From NCBI GenBank assembly GCA_948146395.1, contig OX411555.1, forward strand, positions 41,195,225-41,259,224: a DNA stretch of 64,000 nucleotides, given 5' to 3'. This DNA is from Fragum whitleyi (lineage: Eukaryota > Mollusca > Bivalvia > Cardiida > Cardiidae). Shown here piece by piece: positions 1-10,366 of this stretch; the first letter of the stretch is position 1, and every line of letters begins with the position of its first letter. The translations under genes and the position numbers were made by a program. The notes beneath the pieces are model-generated. The model did no database searches. It worked only from the letters and a program-made list of their open reading frames with translations, and was not told where the DNA came from.

Positions 1-131
1 TGAGGATTGTGTCATGCATCGACGTAGCCAGGCTGTGTCGGCACTCATGTTTGGGACCGCAGCGCTGTTGTCAAAACCGGGACAGACCCTTGCCCCTTTA
101 ATAGGGACTTGGTTACTTACACAACAAACAG
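1..131 (+). CDS. MFSD13A: MFSD13A penultimate coding exon (partial)
   Basis: Open frame from position 2 to the donor (exon end 131, phase 1). It carries the conserved [15 protein letters not shown] segment of a transmembrane helix. The 5' boundary lies outside the window. Confidence 0.82.
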
Positions 132-1969
132 GTACTGTGCTGTAAAACAAGTTTTATTAGCAAGAGTTCTATTTCCCCTGATATTAACGACTGATCAAAA
201 ATGCAAACTTAAGAATATAGCTGAATTTAAGTACATAAAGAACTTAAAGTAGTGGACCAGTAATAGCTCAGCATCATTTTGGAACTCTTGATCATTCACA
301 ATGTTTGTGGAGATTTCTAATGAAATCTTAAGGAAGCCTTGGTCAACTCTGTGTAATTTTATGACATCTGAAACGTTTCAGTACTATTTCAGAACTACTG
401 AAAGAACAAGTATTACTTTTTTAGCTCCACGTAGGCCACTGGGGCTATTGTCATGGCGTGTGTCTGTCAGTCTGTCTGTCCAGTCGTAAACTTTTTCTTT
501 GAAAACCTTCTCCTCAGAATTTACTGCATGAATTTCAACCAAACTTTACATGAATAATCCTTGGGTGACGACCCTCTTTCAAAGTTGTTCAAGAAATTTT
601 GATCCAATGAAAAACATGGATTTAACGGGCATGGCTAATTTCCAAATATGGTAAAAAGTGAGTTTTCTCAGATTCTATTAGAAAGATACCAGTTAAATTT
701 CATTGGAATGATCCATTGGTGACCCTTAATCAGTCTGGACGAAAAATATGTATTTTATTGGCAGAGGTCATTTCCCTATATGTTATTTAGTGGAAACTTT
801 CAAAATCATTTTCTCAGAATCTAATTAATGGATATCAACCAAATTTTACATGAATGATACTTGAGTGACCCTTTATTAGTCTACCAAAATTTATTGTGAT
901 CGGGTGAAAAATATGAATTTTATGGGCAGAGGTCATTTCTCTATATGTTATATAGTGGAAACTTTGAAAATAATTTTCTCAGAATGTAATAGATGGATAA
1001 AAATCAAATTTCACTGGAATGATTCTTAAGTTACAATTTAACAGTCTACCAAAAATTATTGTGATCGGATGAAAAATATGTATTTTATGGATGGAGGTCA
1101 TTTCTCTATATGTTATAAAGTGAAAACTTTGAAATCATTTTCTCAGAATTTAACTGATGGATATCAATCAAACTTCATTGGTATATCCTCAAATTACACA
1201 AATTACAGCATTAAAGATGTAGGAATCACAGGTACAGATAAGAGGGAGTAGGGCCACTTTTAGATTGTTATTTCTCAACAAAATCCTTTAGTGATTGGTA
1301 ATGATAAAACAAAGGTTATATTACATGATAAAACTATGGTTATATGTTGTATGATAAAACAATAGTTTTTCATAATTTGAAAAATGAATAGCAATTTCAT
1401 TTGTTACCATAAATATTATTGTTATTTATTATGCTAAATCAGTTGTAATATGTAATGATGTTAGAAAGAGAATATTTGTTTCAGAGTAAGACAATATATA
1501 TTTCATTAATTGAACAACAAAAATTGGAGCTGCAAGTGGAAGTATAGCTTTTGTTGTTCATGAAATGAAATATCAATCAATCATACATGAAAAACAAATG
1601 ATTAATCTATTTTGTTAATGCAAAAATTATTCAAAATGTGAAATTTGTAGGACCAATTTCAAAAATTGTGTCATGATAATAGAAATAAAGTTAAATGGAA
1701 TAATAAAACAAACCCTTTCAATTTTGTCCATTTCAGGTCATGACATATTTCAGACGGGCAGCGAGTATGGTTCCATCAAATCCACAGGGCTGGGGCTGGA
1801 TCCCCAGTCCCAGTTGGAATACAGACAAGGTTGCTTCAACCTACTGGTTTATGTGCCAATCTTATGTGCCATTGTTCAGCTTTTAGTATGGACTCAGTTT
1901 AATCTGCATGGAAGAAAGCTGGATACAATCAAGTCTATTAGACAGAATACCTTGCATTTTCAAGTTTAG
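1..1969 (+). CDS. MFSD13A: MFSD13A/TMEM180-like membrane protein, last two coding exons (5' part off window)
   Basis: Two exons join in phase: 1-131 (donor GT at 132) and 1737-1969 (acceptor AG at 1735-1736, stop TAG 1967-1969). A glycine codon is split across the junction, giving ...TQQT-G-HDIFQ.... The joined 120-residue tail contains [20 protein letters not shown], a motif typical of MFS transporters of the glycoside-pentoside-hexuronide type, then a last hydrophobic helix ([18 protein letters not shown]) and a C-terminus with the HGR(K/R)L pattern. From memory, vertebrate MFSD13A/TMEM180 has the same KPGQT...GTWLL...GHD order and an HGRRL tail; I could not run an alignment. The substrate of this family is not established. 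The upstream exons are outside the window. The intron (132-1736) holds repeats only. Confidence 0.82.
248..405. mobile_element. Decayed TTAA-flanked MITE in MFSD13A intron
   Basis: Starts after TTAA (244-247) with a diverged form of the GGTAGTGGACCCGTAATAG terminus seen intact at 59226. The right end (about 380-405) is an imperfect reverse complement. The right boundary is approximate. Confidence 0.4.
418..1252. mobile_element. Pearl-like element with about 160-bp internal repeats
   Basis: Begins with a weak hairpin (TAGCTCC...GGGGCTA) and a CTGT run at about 466-484. Repeats of about 160 bp follow: the phrase ctcagaatntaattnatggatatcaa recurs near 815, 976 and 1141. It fills most of the last MFSD13A intron. 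The right boundary is approximate. Confidence 0.55.
1490..1645. repeat. Palindromic 'AACAACAAAAGCTAT' MITE (family C)
   Basis: Two inverted arms: tttcattaattgaacaacaaaa, and agcttttgttgttcatgaaatgaaa. The same family occurs at about 31790, 34095, 57005 and 60095. It lies about 90 bp upstream of the last MFSD13A exon. Confidence 0.6.
1737..1969 (+). CDS. MFSD13A: MFSD13A last coding exon
   Basis: The acceptor follows a pyrimidine-rich stretch (tttgtccatttcag). The exon opens with the two bases that complete the split Gly codon. It encodes a polar loop, the final membrane helix and the cytosolic tail, and ends TAG at 1967-1969. An in-frame ATG at 1673 extends the open frame into the intron and is not a real start. 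Confidence 0.82.
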
Positions 1970-2031
1970 ATATTTCAGTATGAAATGAAATGATACCAAT
2001 TCAGTGGCTGAGTGCAAAACAATATAATTAT

Positions 2032-2265
2032 GAGTCTGTGTGTGACATTTTCAACAATTTCATGTGTGCATGATAAAAGGCGTTGAGTAGCCTGGACACT
2101 CATAAAGTGCATTAAAATCAATTTTGGGTGGTGAATAGCGATTTTAGGTCCGTATCCATCTTTTGTGGGCTTAGTTGAGACTGATTAGACTGTTCAGCCA
2201 CAGACTTATCCGAGTCTGAACGTTGTGCACATATGAATTTGTTAAAAATGTCACACACATGCTGA
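2032..2265. repeat. Palindromic MITE, family J (about 240 bp)
   Basis: Arms are GAGTCTGTGTGTGACATTTTC and the reverse complement of that pattern near 2240-2265 (gttaaaaatgtcacacacatgc). Better-preserved copies are at 30908, 49397 and 52536. Confidence 0.6.
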
Positions 2266-2319
2266 TATAAGTATTTCATGGTGCTTCATGTTACATTCAA
2301 TATAAGGCCACATATTATA

Positions 2320-2560
2320 TATAATACATACTTAGTGTTTTGTATGAAAAAATATCCAATGAGGTTGGGAGAATTGATAATTGTTGAGGCTCTGTCAAGA
2401 CAATTATAAATTCCCACAAAAGAGTTAAGATATTTTTTCATACAATACACTAAGTATGTATTATATTTGTCAAATAACCTATTTGCCTTGTTTTTGTTCA
2501 TGTTTCTAACAGAAATGCAAGTTTCTAAAAATGACCTCATCATGTCATTGTTTTAAAAAT
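2320..2560. repeat. Palindromic MITE, family E
   Basis: Inverted arms: atacatacttagtgttttgtatg at about 2328, and catacaatacactaagtatgtat at about 2440. Inner arms read gagaattgataattgttgagg and its complement. A second copy lies at 60650-60910. A short core-only relative is at 14225-14281. Confidence 0.6.
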
Positions 2561-2971
2561 AACTATGTGATATCATAAAAAATATCATACAGATATATGT
2601 ATAGTTATAAGACAAAATATTTCTCATCACAGGGGTCTTTATCCTGGTACTTGATGTACATGGGAACTTTTGGTCATGCATTGCCTATTATACGGTGTTA
2701 ATTGAATTTTTTATGTCATACAATGTAGTCACAAATGTAGATTTTAAAGATTGTTCAAGATTAGTAGAACCGTAAAGGCCATTTTGAGACACTTGTTAAT
2801 CATTTTGTTTTATAAAGCTCAAGTTAAATCAAAACATCTGTTTAAAGAATTTTTACAAACTGATGGGTTAGTGCAAACCCATTGTAATTGCCTTTAAACA
2901 TAATCACAATAATTTCATCAGTCTTCACTATGCACTCTGTAGATAGATGATGCCATCAGCCAGTGTTGTTA

Positions 2972-4576
2972 TTAGCTCACCTAAGCACAACATGCTCAAA
3001 GAGAGCTTTTAGAATCACCCTGACTCTGTTGTCCGTCGTCAACTTTCTAAAAACTTTTTCTCTTCCTAAATCCCTTGGCTGACTTCAATGCAATTTTGCC
3101 AGAATGTTCCCTTTTAATATTCTATTATAATACATTATCTCTGACATGCAGTACGTGCAGTATTATACATGGATGTTTTTATTGGACAGTGTTCAAGTCA
3201 AATTTGACATTTAAACACGTGTTCATTGTTTAATGTCAATATGTTTGTTACCTTGGGGATTGTCCAGAATGCATGACGTAGCTAATTATTTAAGGTCAAC
3301 GTGTTTACTGTCTTCATTGTTATGGGTTATTTAGTATTGTTTAAAGTCAAGTTGTTTACTGACATTTTAATGTTTGTAATTGAAACTCAAGTTTTGACAG
3401 ATAGTTTAGAGTTAATGCTATAATTAGTAACCTGTATCTAAACCAATTCATTAGTTTGTAAATAGCAGATGTTGGCATCCATGAGAGTGCCAAGTCTGGA
3501 GAATTCCTAAAGGTCACTTTGAACGTATAAATAATGCATGCTGGAGAGAGAGAGGGCTATTGCAGTCTAGTCTTGGAGAGCAGTCGTGTTTGAGAATCTG
3601 AATATTCAACTTGTTCTTTTCTAATAAACTCATTATGCTATACTGACTGTGTTGATTTATTATTGCGAAGTACTAACCACTACAACTACTATGTTACAGG
3701 TGACCCTCTTTAAAAATTGTTGGCTAAATTCTGATTGGTCCATAAAAATGGGCATGGCAGAGGGGCTTATTTTGAGCCCGAAATCTTTGAATGACATCTC
3801 TTCCTGAACCACTGTGCCAATCACAATGAAATTTTACCAGAAAATTCCTTGGGTGACCCTTTTTAAAAATTGTTGGTATGATTTTGATTATCCAATAAAT
3901 ATGGGCATGGCAGGACAGGGCTTATTTTGAGCCCGAAATCTTTGAATGACATCTCCTCCTGAACCACTGGGCTGATTTCAATGAAACTTAATCAGAATGT
4001 TCCTTGGGTGACCCTTTTCACAAATTGTTTGCAAAATTCTGATTGGCCCATAAATATGGGCATTGCAGGGCGGGTCTTGTTTTGAGCCCAAAATCTGAAC
4101 GATATCTCCTTCTTATCCAATGAGCCGATTTCAATTAAACATAACCAGAATGTTCCTTGGGTTACCCTTTTCAAAAATTGTTTGTGAAATTTTGATTGGG
4201 CCATAAATATGGGCGTGGCAGGGAGGGGCTTATTTTGAGCCCGAAATCTTTGAACAATATCTCCTCCCGAACCACTATGCCGATTTCAATGAAACTTAAT
4301 CAGAATGTTCCTTTGGTGACCCCTTTTCACAAATTGTTTGCAAAATTTTGAATGGTCCATAAATTTGGGCGTGGCAGGGAGGGGCTTATTTTGAGTCTCC
4401 TCAGTAATGAAAGGGTGGGCAGCATCTATTCTCACTTTTAAATCTTTGAATTAAATCTCCTCTCCAACAATTAGGCAAATGTGTGAATGAAACTTTGCCA
4501 GAATGTTACTTGGATGAGTTCCACTGGACAAATAAGTCTCAGGTGAGCGATTTAGGGCCATTCTGGAGCTTTTGTT
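2972..4576. mobile_element. Pearl-like element, GCTCACCTGAGCACAA subfamily, interrupted by an LTR-like insertion
   Basis: Starts with a hairpin (GAGCACAACATGCTC-like, about 2978-2996) and a short GTCCGTCGTC run. Units of about 150 bp follow, each with the phrases ccgatttcaatgaaact, agaatgttccttgggtgac, gattggcccataaatatggg and gcttattttgagcccgaaat. It ends near ctggagcttttgtt. The first unit is split at about 3114 by a foreign segment that ends at 3698. Confidence 0.65.
3115..3698 (+). mobile_element. Candidate solo LTR nested in the pearl-like element
   Basis: About 585 bp that interrupts a pearl repeat unit between gttcc and ggtgaccc. It contains a TATA-like tataaataat (about 3526), a purine-rich leader, an AATAAA (about 3623) and a tail ending ...atgttaca. 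This layout (promoter, leader, poly(A) signal, CA end) fits a retroelement LTR. I see no clear TG start or target duplication, and no internal coding region. Confidence 0.45.
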
Positions 4577-4657
4577 ACTTTTTGTGGCTGTCTAGGCTGC
4601 TCAATGTTTGAACCTCATGCACATGTGATATTGATGAAAATCACATGCCCCATTTAA

Positions 4658-4799
4658 GGTAGTAGAAACGTAATATTTATGTATTTCAGAACTCATGATC
4701 TTTCACAATGTTGACAAAGGTTTCTTAGTGATTTCATTAGGAAACCTCAGTTAACACTGTTAAAGTTTGTAATTTCCAAAACTATTAAGGTCGAATACC
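4658..4799. mobile_element. TTAA-flanked palindromic MITE (decayed copy)
   Basis: TTAA at 4654-4657 and 4800-4803. Ends read GGTAGTAGAAACGTAATATT... and ...aactattaaggtcgaatacc. The inner arms tttcttagtgatttcattagg and aggaaacctcagttaacactg match the intact copy at 59226-59382. Confidence 0.55.
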
Positions 4800-5056
4800 T
4801 TAATATAACTCTTGTGCACAAATTCTACTCAGTAAACTTGTATTTAAGAAATTTTACTCAATGGTATACCAAAGCAAAATATGTCCCAAATTTATTTGTT
4901 ATGTTAAAGTTTTAAATTTGATTTGTATATTTTAAATGACTTGATATAATGTTACATTATAAATTCATTTACATATTTTTATGACATGACTTTCACAGTT
5001 ACTTTGTTAACTAAGTTTGAGAAATCATTAGCCCTGTTTCCAAGGTGAAAACATTA

Positions 5057-5292
5057 TTAACCCTTGTCATGCTGAACCCGGAATATTCCTGCTTCGGCAG
5101 AAGCTATGGACCAGCATCAGTCTGCACATATGTGCAGTCTGATGTTAGTCTACACCATCTGTTTCTCGATTTCAAATCAAAAGATTCAGTTTTTCAAATA
5201 AAAACTGACCTATAGTTGGTACTTTCAGTGCTTTTTGCCCTTTGATTTAATGAAAAATGTTAGCCAAAATTTATTCAGCATGACAAGGGTAA
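5057..5292. repeat. Palindromic MITE, family H (CCCTTGTCATGCTGAA ends)
   Basis: Ends are aacccttgtcatgctgaa and ttcagcatgacaagggta, an inverted pair 235 bp apart. The interior includes cagtctgcacatatgtgcagtctgat, itself a palindrome. Other copies: 14548-14794 and 40634-40880. Confidence 0.7.
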
Positions 5293-5525
5293 AATTGGTA
5301 CCCTAACTTACAAAAAAATTCATGCAAAGTGTAGTTTTTCATATGCCTGTAGAAGGACCTATTATGGGATCACCTGTAGCGATTGGTGCCCCGTTGGCAT
5401 CCACTGCTTTGTCTGGAGCTTGGCTCTTTAACCTTTTGTCAGATTGACTCGAAACTTAGCAGCTATGTTCATCCTTTGATTGTAAAGTGCAGGGTTTAAG
5501 AACTGTAACTCAACATAACTTATTT

Positions 5526-6257
5526 TTATGCCCATGTATCGAAAGATCGGGGGCATATTGTTTTACCATTGTCTGTCCGTCTGTCTGTCTTTCAGCAAAA
5601 GTGAACTAAAAAACTTAACATTGCCAATATCTTCAAGCCTATTCAAGATACAAGGCTCATATTTGGCATGATGATAGATCTCCATGATCCGCATCCGCTG
5701 GTACCAAAGTCAAGGTCATGTGACAAGGTCAAGGTCATCTGTCAAGGTCAAACTTTGAAAAAAATGCTACAGGCCTCCTAGCAGGCCTAAACGAAAATAA
5801 AGGTTTTTATAAAGGCTCCAATGTACGAAAATAAAGGCCTTTTAGTGTAAAATATGAAATAAATAAAGAGTAAATAAAGGCTTTTTTTGTCGAGGTTCTT
5901 ATTTCTTTATTGAACCCATAGTCATACCAAAGTCATTTTTTTATGTTATATACTGCATTCTGAAAAACTCAAGATGGAAGAAACAGAAGCAGCATTTTTT
6001 AACTACACATAAAAGAAGGGAAAATGCAGAACAAAAGCCATTACTTGCTTTCAGCTAGCACGGCAACCAGTCAGAGCAAATATAAAGGTTTTGAGTGAGA
6101 ATTACAGGCTATTTTGGCGTTTTAAAGGTTTTCTGGGGAAATGTAAAGGTTTTAAAGGTTTGCTCTGAAATTAAAGGTTTTTAAAGGTTTTACAGGTTTC
6201 ACTAGGAGGCCTGAATGCTATTACGGAGGCATTCGTGTTTCACAAACGCATCTTGTT
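5526..6257. mobile_element. Pearl-like element, GCCCCCGTATCGAGAGATC subfamily, split by a hAT MITE
   Basis: Starts with the hairpin ATGCCCATGTATCGAAAGATCGGGGGCAT-type terminus, then CCGT/CTGT repeats, then aaggtcatgtgacaaggtcaagg. It ends ggcattcgtgtttcacaaacgcatcttgtt. A 444-bp element interrupts it near the right end. Complete relatives: 12490-12764 and 38552-38851. Confidence 0.7.
5770..6213. mobile_element. hAT-type non-autonomous element with target duplication
   Basis: Terminal inverted repeats CAGGCCTCCTAG and CTAGGAGGCCTG. AATGCTA flanks both sides (5763-5769 and 6214-6220). The CAG...CTG ends and 7-8 bp duplication fit the hAT superfamily. The interior is full of aaaggttttaaagg motifs and has no transposase ORF. 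Confidence 0.75.
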
Positions 6258-6369
6258 ATGTTTTTATTTTTTAGATGCTAATTGTATTATTTGTATGTAA
6301 AATCTATTTATCTTTCAATGAGTGAACAACAAAAAAACTATATATTAAAGAGAGGTTTCAATAGCTTGA

Positions 6370-6635
6370 GTCGGACTATCATTTAAAAGGTCCTGGGTTC
6401 ATTTTCCCCGACAGTGGTAATCATCTTTTCCAACTATTTGTCTTCTACCAATGGGTTGATCATCAAAGACCTTTGTGAGATAGCAGCTGGAGGCTATGAT
6501 GGGATGTAATGGTAGTAGAAAGTACTGGTGTGAGAAATACCAGGAATTCATTGTTTCGTGCTCCGGCTACCACGATATAACTGAAAGATTGTTGAAAGCA
6601 AAGTAATACCCCATTCAAACAAACAAACAATCAAA
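6370..6635 (+). mobile_element. tRNA-derived SINE, copy 1
   Basis: 12-bp target duplication TCAATAGCTTGA at 6358-6369 and 6636-6647. It has a degraded tRNA-like head (B-box-like gggttcattttcc), the conserved body (actatttgtcttctaccaatgggttgat...gagatagcagctggaggct...agaaataccagg) and a (caaa)n tail. Confidence 0.8.
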
Positions 6636-7074
6636 TCAATAGCTTGAATTAAACTAAAACAGGGTGAAATTAAAAAAAAAGTGAGTTTACCATGTATGTA
6701 TTTCACTGGTTTTGTTGTGAAATAAGCTGATGACAATCTGTAAAATCTCATCAACCCTATGCAAAGTTAGTTTAGCAATATGAAATTGTTTTGATCCATA
6801 ATTTGATAAAAGACCATGCTGGAAATTAGTTAAAATCATTTGTTGACATTTTTTGTTGGTTTGCTCATTGAAGCAATAACCTTGAAGTCTCGAATATAGA
6901 TTCAAAAATAATTTCATCAAAAGTTTTGTCACAATTCATAGTTGAGGATTAAATACATGTAGTGAAGTCCCTATCAACCAAATATTTATGTCACATACAT
7001 CTATTTTAATACTGAATTAAAGAATTCAGAAATGATAAAAGTTTGTGTTTTGTTTTATGATAAATACCCCGAAA

Positions 7075-7515
7075 CTCCAAATAAATAGAAGATATTGAAT
7101 AAGTGGTCATTGAATACTTAATTTATGAAACGAGTCATCTATAAACAGATAAAAACGAGGCTGCGCCGAGTTTTTATCTGTTTTAGATGATGAGTTTAAT
7201 AAATTCTGTATTTTATGACCACAAATTTTATATTCTGTTTATAAAATGACCGGAATTTTAGCGAAAAATCGTCAAAATTAATGAAATTTCATCATTTCAA
7301 TTTTCCACAAAACTTATAACGCCGTTTATAACTGACGTCACAATATGTACAATATGTCATCTTCGCAGTTACAAAACAGCGTTGCTATTCGCTCTGAGCT
7401 AATTTGCATACTTATTCCACTTGTGTAATAACACCTGTGTAATATCAAAAATATTCAACAGGATTATTTTACTCCGGCGACGTTTGTCATATTATAATTG
7501 TACAAAACAGTTATC
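7075..7515. mobile_element. Family D element (about 430 bp, central hairpin)
   Basis: Contains the short hairpin AGATAAAAACGAGGCTGCGCCGAGTTTTTATCT-type core at about 7147-7180. It matches 48115-48535 along most of its length in the same orientation, including gacgtcacaatat and agcgttgctattcgctctgagct. No coding capacity is seen. Confidence 0.6.
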
Positions 7516-7556
7516 ATTACCTTGGTGTGGTGAGTGTGCAAAGATTTTCTAACACT

Positions 7557-7686
7557 AGAGTGGATATAAACTTAGTACCCAAAAAGTTTTGACCCATCAG
7601 GTTTAAAAACAAATGTATCACAGAGTGGATATAAACTTAGTACCCAAAAAGTTTTGACCCATCAGGTTTAAAAACAAATGTATCCA
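7557..7686. repeat. 65-bp perfect or near-perfect tandem duplication
   Basis: Two adjacent copies (7557-7621, 7622-7686) beginning agagtggatataaactta. The near identity suggests a recent event. Confidence 0.85.
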
Positions 7687-7821
7687 TATTAACACTATGC
7701 TAATCTTAAAAATATTAGTGTTTGGAAATAACATTTCTTCCCAGACTCATTTTCATATCAAAGCACTGAAATTACTGAGTGTGGCATTTTAAATTCTATT
7801 TTTGAATGAAATCTATATTTA

Positions 7822-9178
7822 TTATGCTCCCCGAAGGGAGAGCATATAGCCGCCGCTTTGTCTGTCCGTCCGTCCGTAATTCCGTCCGTCCGTCCCCACC
7901 TATTTCTCCATAACCCCTGGGCCAAATTGAATGAAACTTACCATGTGAACTCCCTATGATATAGTGATGATGCATGTGTGACGGTTTTTGGATTTGAGGC
8001 CTCGTCACGGGAAAAGGGGACTTAGGGTAAAAAACAGTTTTTCCCAAATTTCTCCTAGTCTAACAGTCAGAATTTAGTGAAATTTCATATTTGTGTAGCA
8101 AATCAGATGCCCTTTACTATAAACAATTTGAAATTAACATAAAAAAAATATATCATGGAAAAAGGGGGCTTAATGTTTGTTACCTTTACGTAAACGCGTA
8201 AATTACAGTTATTCTTTCATTTCTCCTAGTCTTATGCTCAGAATTTGATGAAATTTCACATTTGAGTAGCAAATCAGATGCTCTTTACCCTAAACTATTT
8301 GAAATTTGTGTCTTAAAATTTGTCATGCAAAAAGGGGGTTTAATGTTTGTTACCTTTATGTTAGCTGTATAAAATAACAGCTTATTTGAGTCTTTGAAAT
8401 CTGACCACAGAGCATATCTCCTAAAGTATAATAGCTATCAACTTGAAACTTTATGGGTGGATAGACTTATGGAGGAGAAGTGCAGTGCACAAGAACTACA
8501 ACTCTTGCTTGCATAATTTTGGAGTTACTGCCCTTTGTTATTTTTGATACTTAGATTATATCTGGAGCATATCTCTTAAAGTATAATAGCTATCAACTTA
8601 CATTTATGGGTGGATAGATCTCATGGAGGAGAAGTGCAGTGCACAAGAACTACAACTCTTACTTGCATAATTTTGCAGTTATTGCCCTTTGTTATTCTTG
8701 ATACTTAGATTTTGTCTTGAGCATATCTCCTAAAGTATGATAGCTATCAACTTGAACATTTATGGGTGGATAGATCTCATGGAGGAGAAGTGCAGTGCAC
8801 AAGAACTACAACTCTCACTTGCATAATTTTGCAGTTATTGCCTTTTTTATTTTTGATACTTAGATTTTGTCTGGAGCATATCTCCTAAAGTATGATAGCT
8901 ATCAACTTGAAACTTTATGGGTGGATAGATCTCGTGGATGAGAAGAGCAATACACCAGAACTATAACTCTTGCTTGTTTAATTTTGGAGTTTTTGCCCTT
9001 CGTTATTTTTAATACATTTAATAGGAGGTAAAGCTCTGACAGTACAAAACAATCTTTAATCTATTAGGCTTCAGTTTATTATCAAGCTTTTGTGGGGGGG
9101 GATGTCCATGTCCAACATGGCTCTTGTTTTTGTGACAATGCCTTATTAGGGGAGCATAATCTGTCTCTGACGGCTCTT
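7822..9178. mobile_element. Pearl-like element, TATGCTCCCCGAAGGGAG subfamily
   Basis: Starts with the hairpin TATGCTCCCCgaagGGGAGAGCATA, then (CCGT)n at 7865-7896. Two diverged units with ttctcctagtctaacagtcagaa follow, then four units of about 155-165 bp carrying gagcatatctcctaaagtat, gggtggatagatctcatgg and aagaactacaactcttgcttgc. It ends catggctcttg. A truncated relative lies at 34462-34745. Confidence 0.7.
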
Positions 9179-10366
9179 GTCTTACCTGAGCACAACTTGC
9201 TCAAGGGGAGCTTTTACAATCACCCTGAGTCCATTGTCTGTCGTCAACAATCTTCAAAACTTCTCCTTCTCCTGAATCACTGAGCTGATTTCAATGAAAC
9301 TTTTACAGACTGTTCCTTGGGTGATCCTTTTTAAAAATTGTTTGCAAAATTCTGATTGGCCCATAAATAAGGGCAGGGCATTTTTATGTCCCCGTATCGA
9401 AAGATCGGGGGCATATTGTTTTACTCATGTCCGTCTGTCTGTCTGTCTGTCTGTTGGTCTGCCGTCTGTCCGAAAACTTAACCGAAAACTTAACCTTTGC
9501 CTTATCGAGAGATCACTGTTCAGGGGCATTCGTGTTTCACAAACACATCTTGTTTCACTTTGAAATCTTTGAACTACATCTCCTGAACCAATGGGCTGGT
9601 TTCAAAGAAACTTTACCAGAATGTTCCTTGGATGACCCTTTTCAAACATTTTTGGCTAAATTCTGATTGGCACATAATTAGGGGGGGGGGGGGGGGGCAT
9701 TTTTTCACTGTGATTGGCCCATAAATATTGGCACAAGGGCCTGGCTTATTTTGATCCTGAAATCTTTGAACAATATCTCCTCCTGAACCACTGGGCCAAT
9801 TTCAATGAAACTTTACAGGAATAATCCCTTGGTGACCCTTTTCACAATTATTTATGAAATATTGATTTGCCAATAAATATGAGCATGGCAGGGCTGGGCT
9901 TATTTTGAGCCTGAAATATTTGAAAGACATCTCCTGAACCACTGGGCTGATTTCAATGAAACTTTACCAGAATGTTCCTTTGACCCTTTTCAAAAATTGT
10001 GCGTGAAATTTTGATTGGCCCATAACTATAGGCATGGCAGACTGGGGCTTATTTTGAGACCAAAATCATTGATCATCATCTCATCCTGAACAACTGGGCC
10101 GATTTCAATGAAACTTTACCAGAAAGTTCCTCACAAGTTGTTCGCTAATTTTGATTGCCCATAATATTGGCATGGTAGGGCGGGGCTTATTTTGAGTCTC
10201 CTCGGTAATGAATCGGCAGGCAGGGTCTATTATGATTTGAAATTTTTGGATAACATCTCTTCAAAAATTTGGAAAATGTGAATGAAACTTTGCCAGATAG
10301 TTACTGGGATGAGATCCACTGTACCAAAAGAATTTTGGTGAGCACTTAGGGCCTGGCCCTCTTGTT
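9178..10366. mobile_element. Pearl-like element, CTGAGCACAACTTGCTCA subfamily, with a nested pearl-like insertion
   Basis: Hairpin at 9186-9203, short gtctgtcgtc, then about six units of about 150 bp (ctgaaccactgggc, ttcaatgaaactttacc, ttgattggcccataa). Ends ggccctcttgttttttt. A unit is interrupted at 9381-9554 by a member of another subfamily. A poly-G run of about 20 lies at 9680. Confidence 0.7.
9381..9554. mobile_element. Short pearl-like element nested in another
   Basis: Hairpin ATGTCCCCGTATCGAAAGATCGGGGGCAT-type terminus, (CTGT)n at about 9431-9456, then a strongly shortened core and the end ggcattcgtgtttcacaaacacatcttgtt. The host reads ...gggcagggcat | cactttgaaatctttg..., which is continuous host repeat once the insert is removed. 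Confidence 0.7.
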
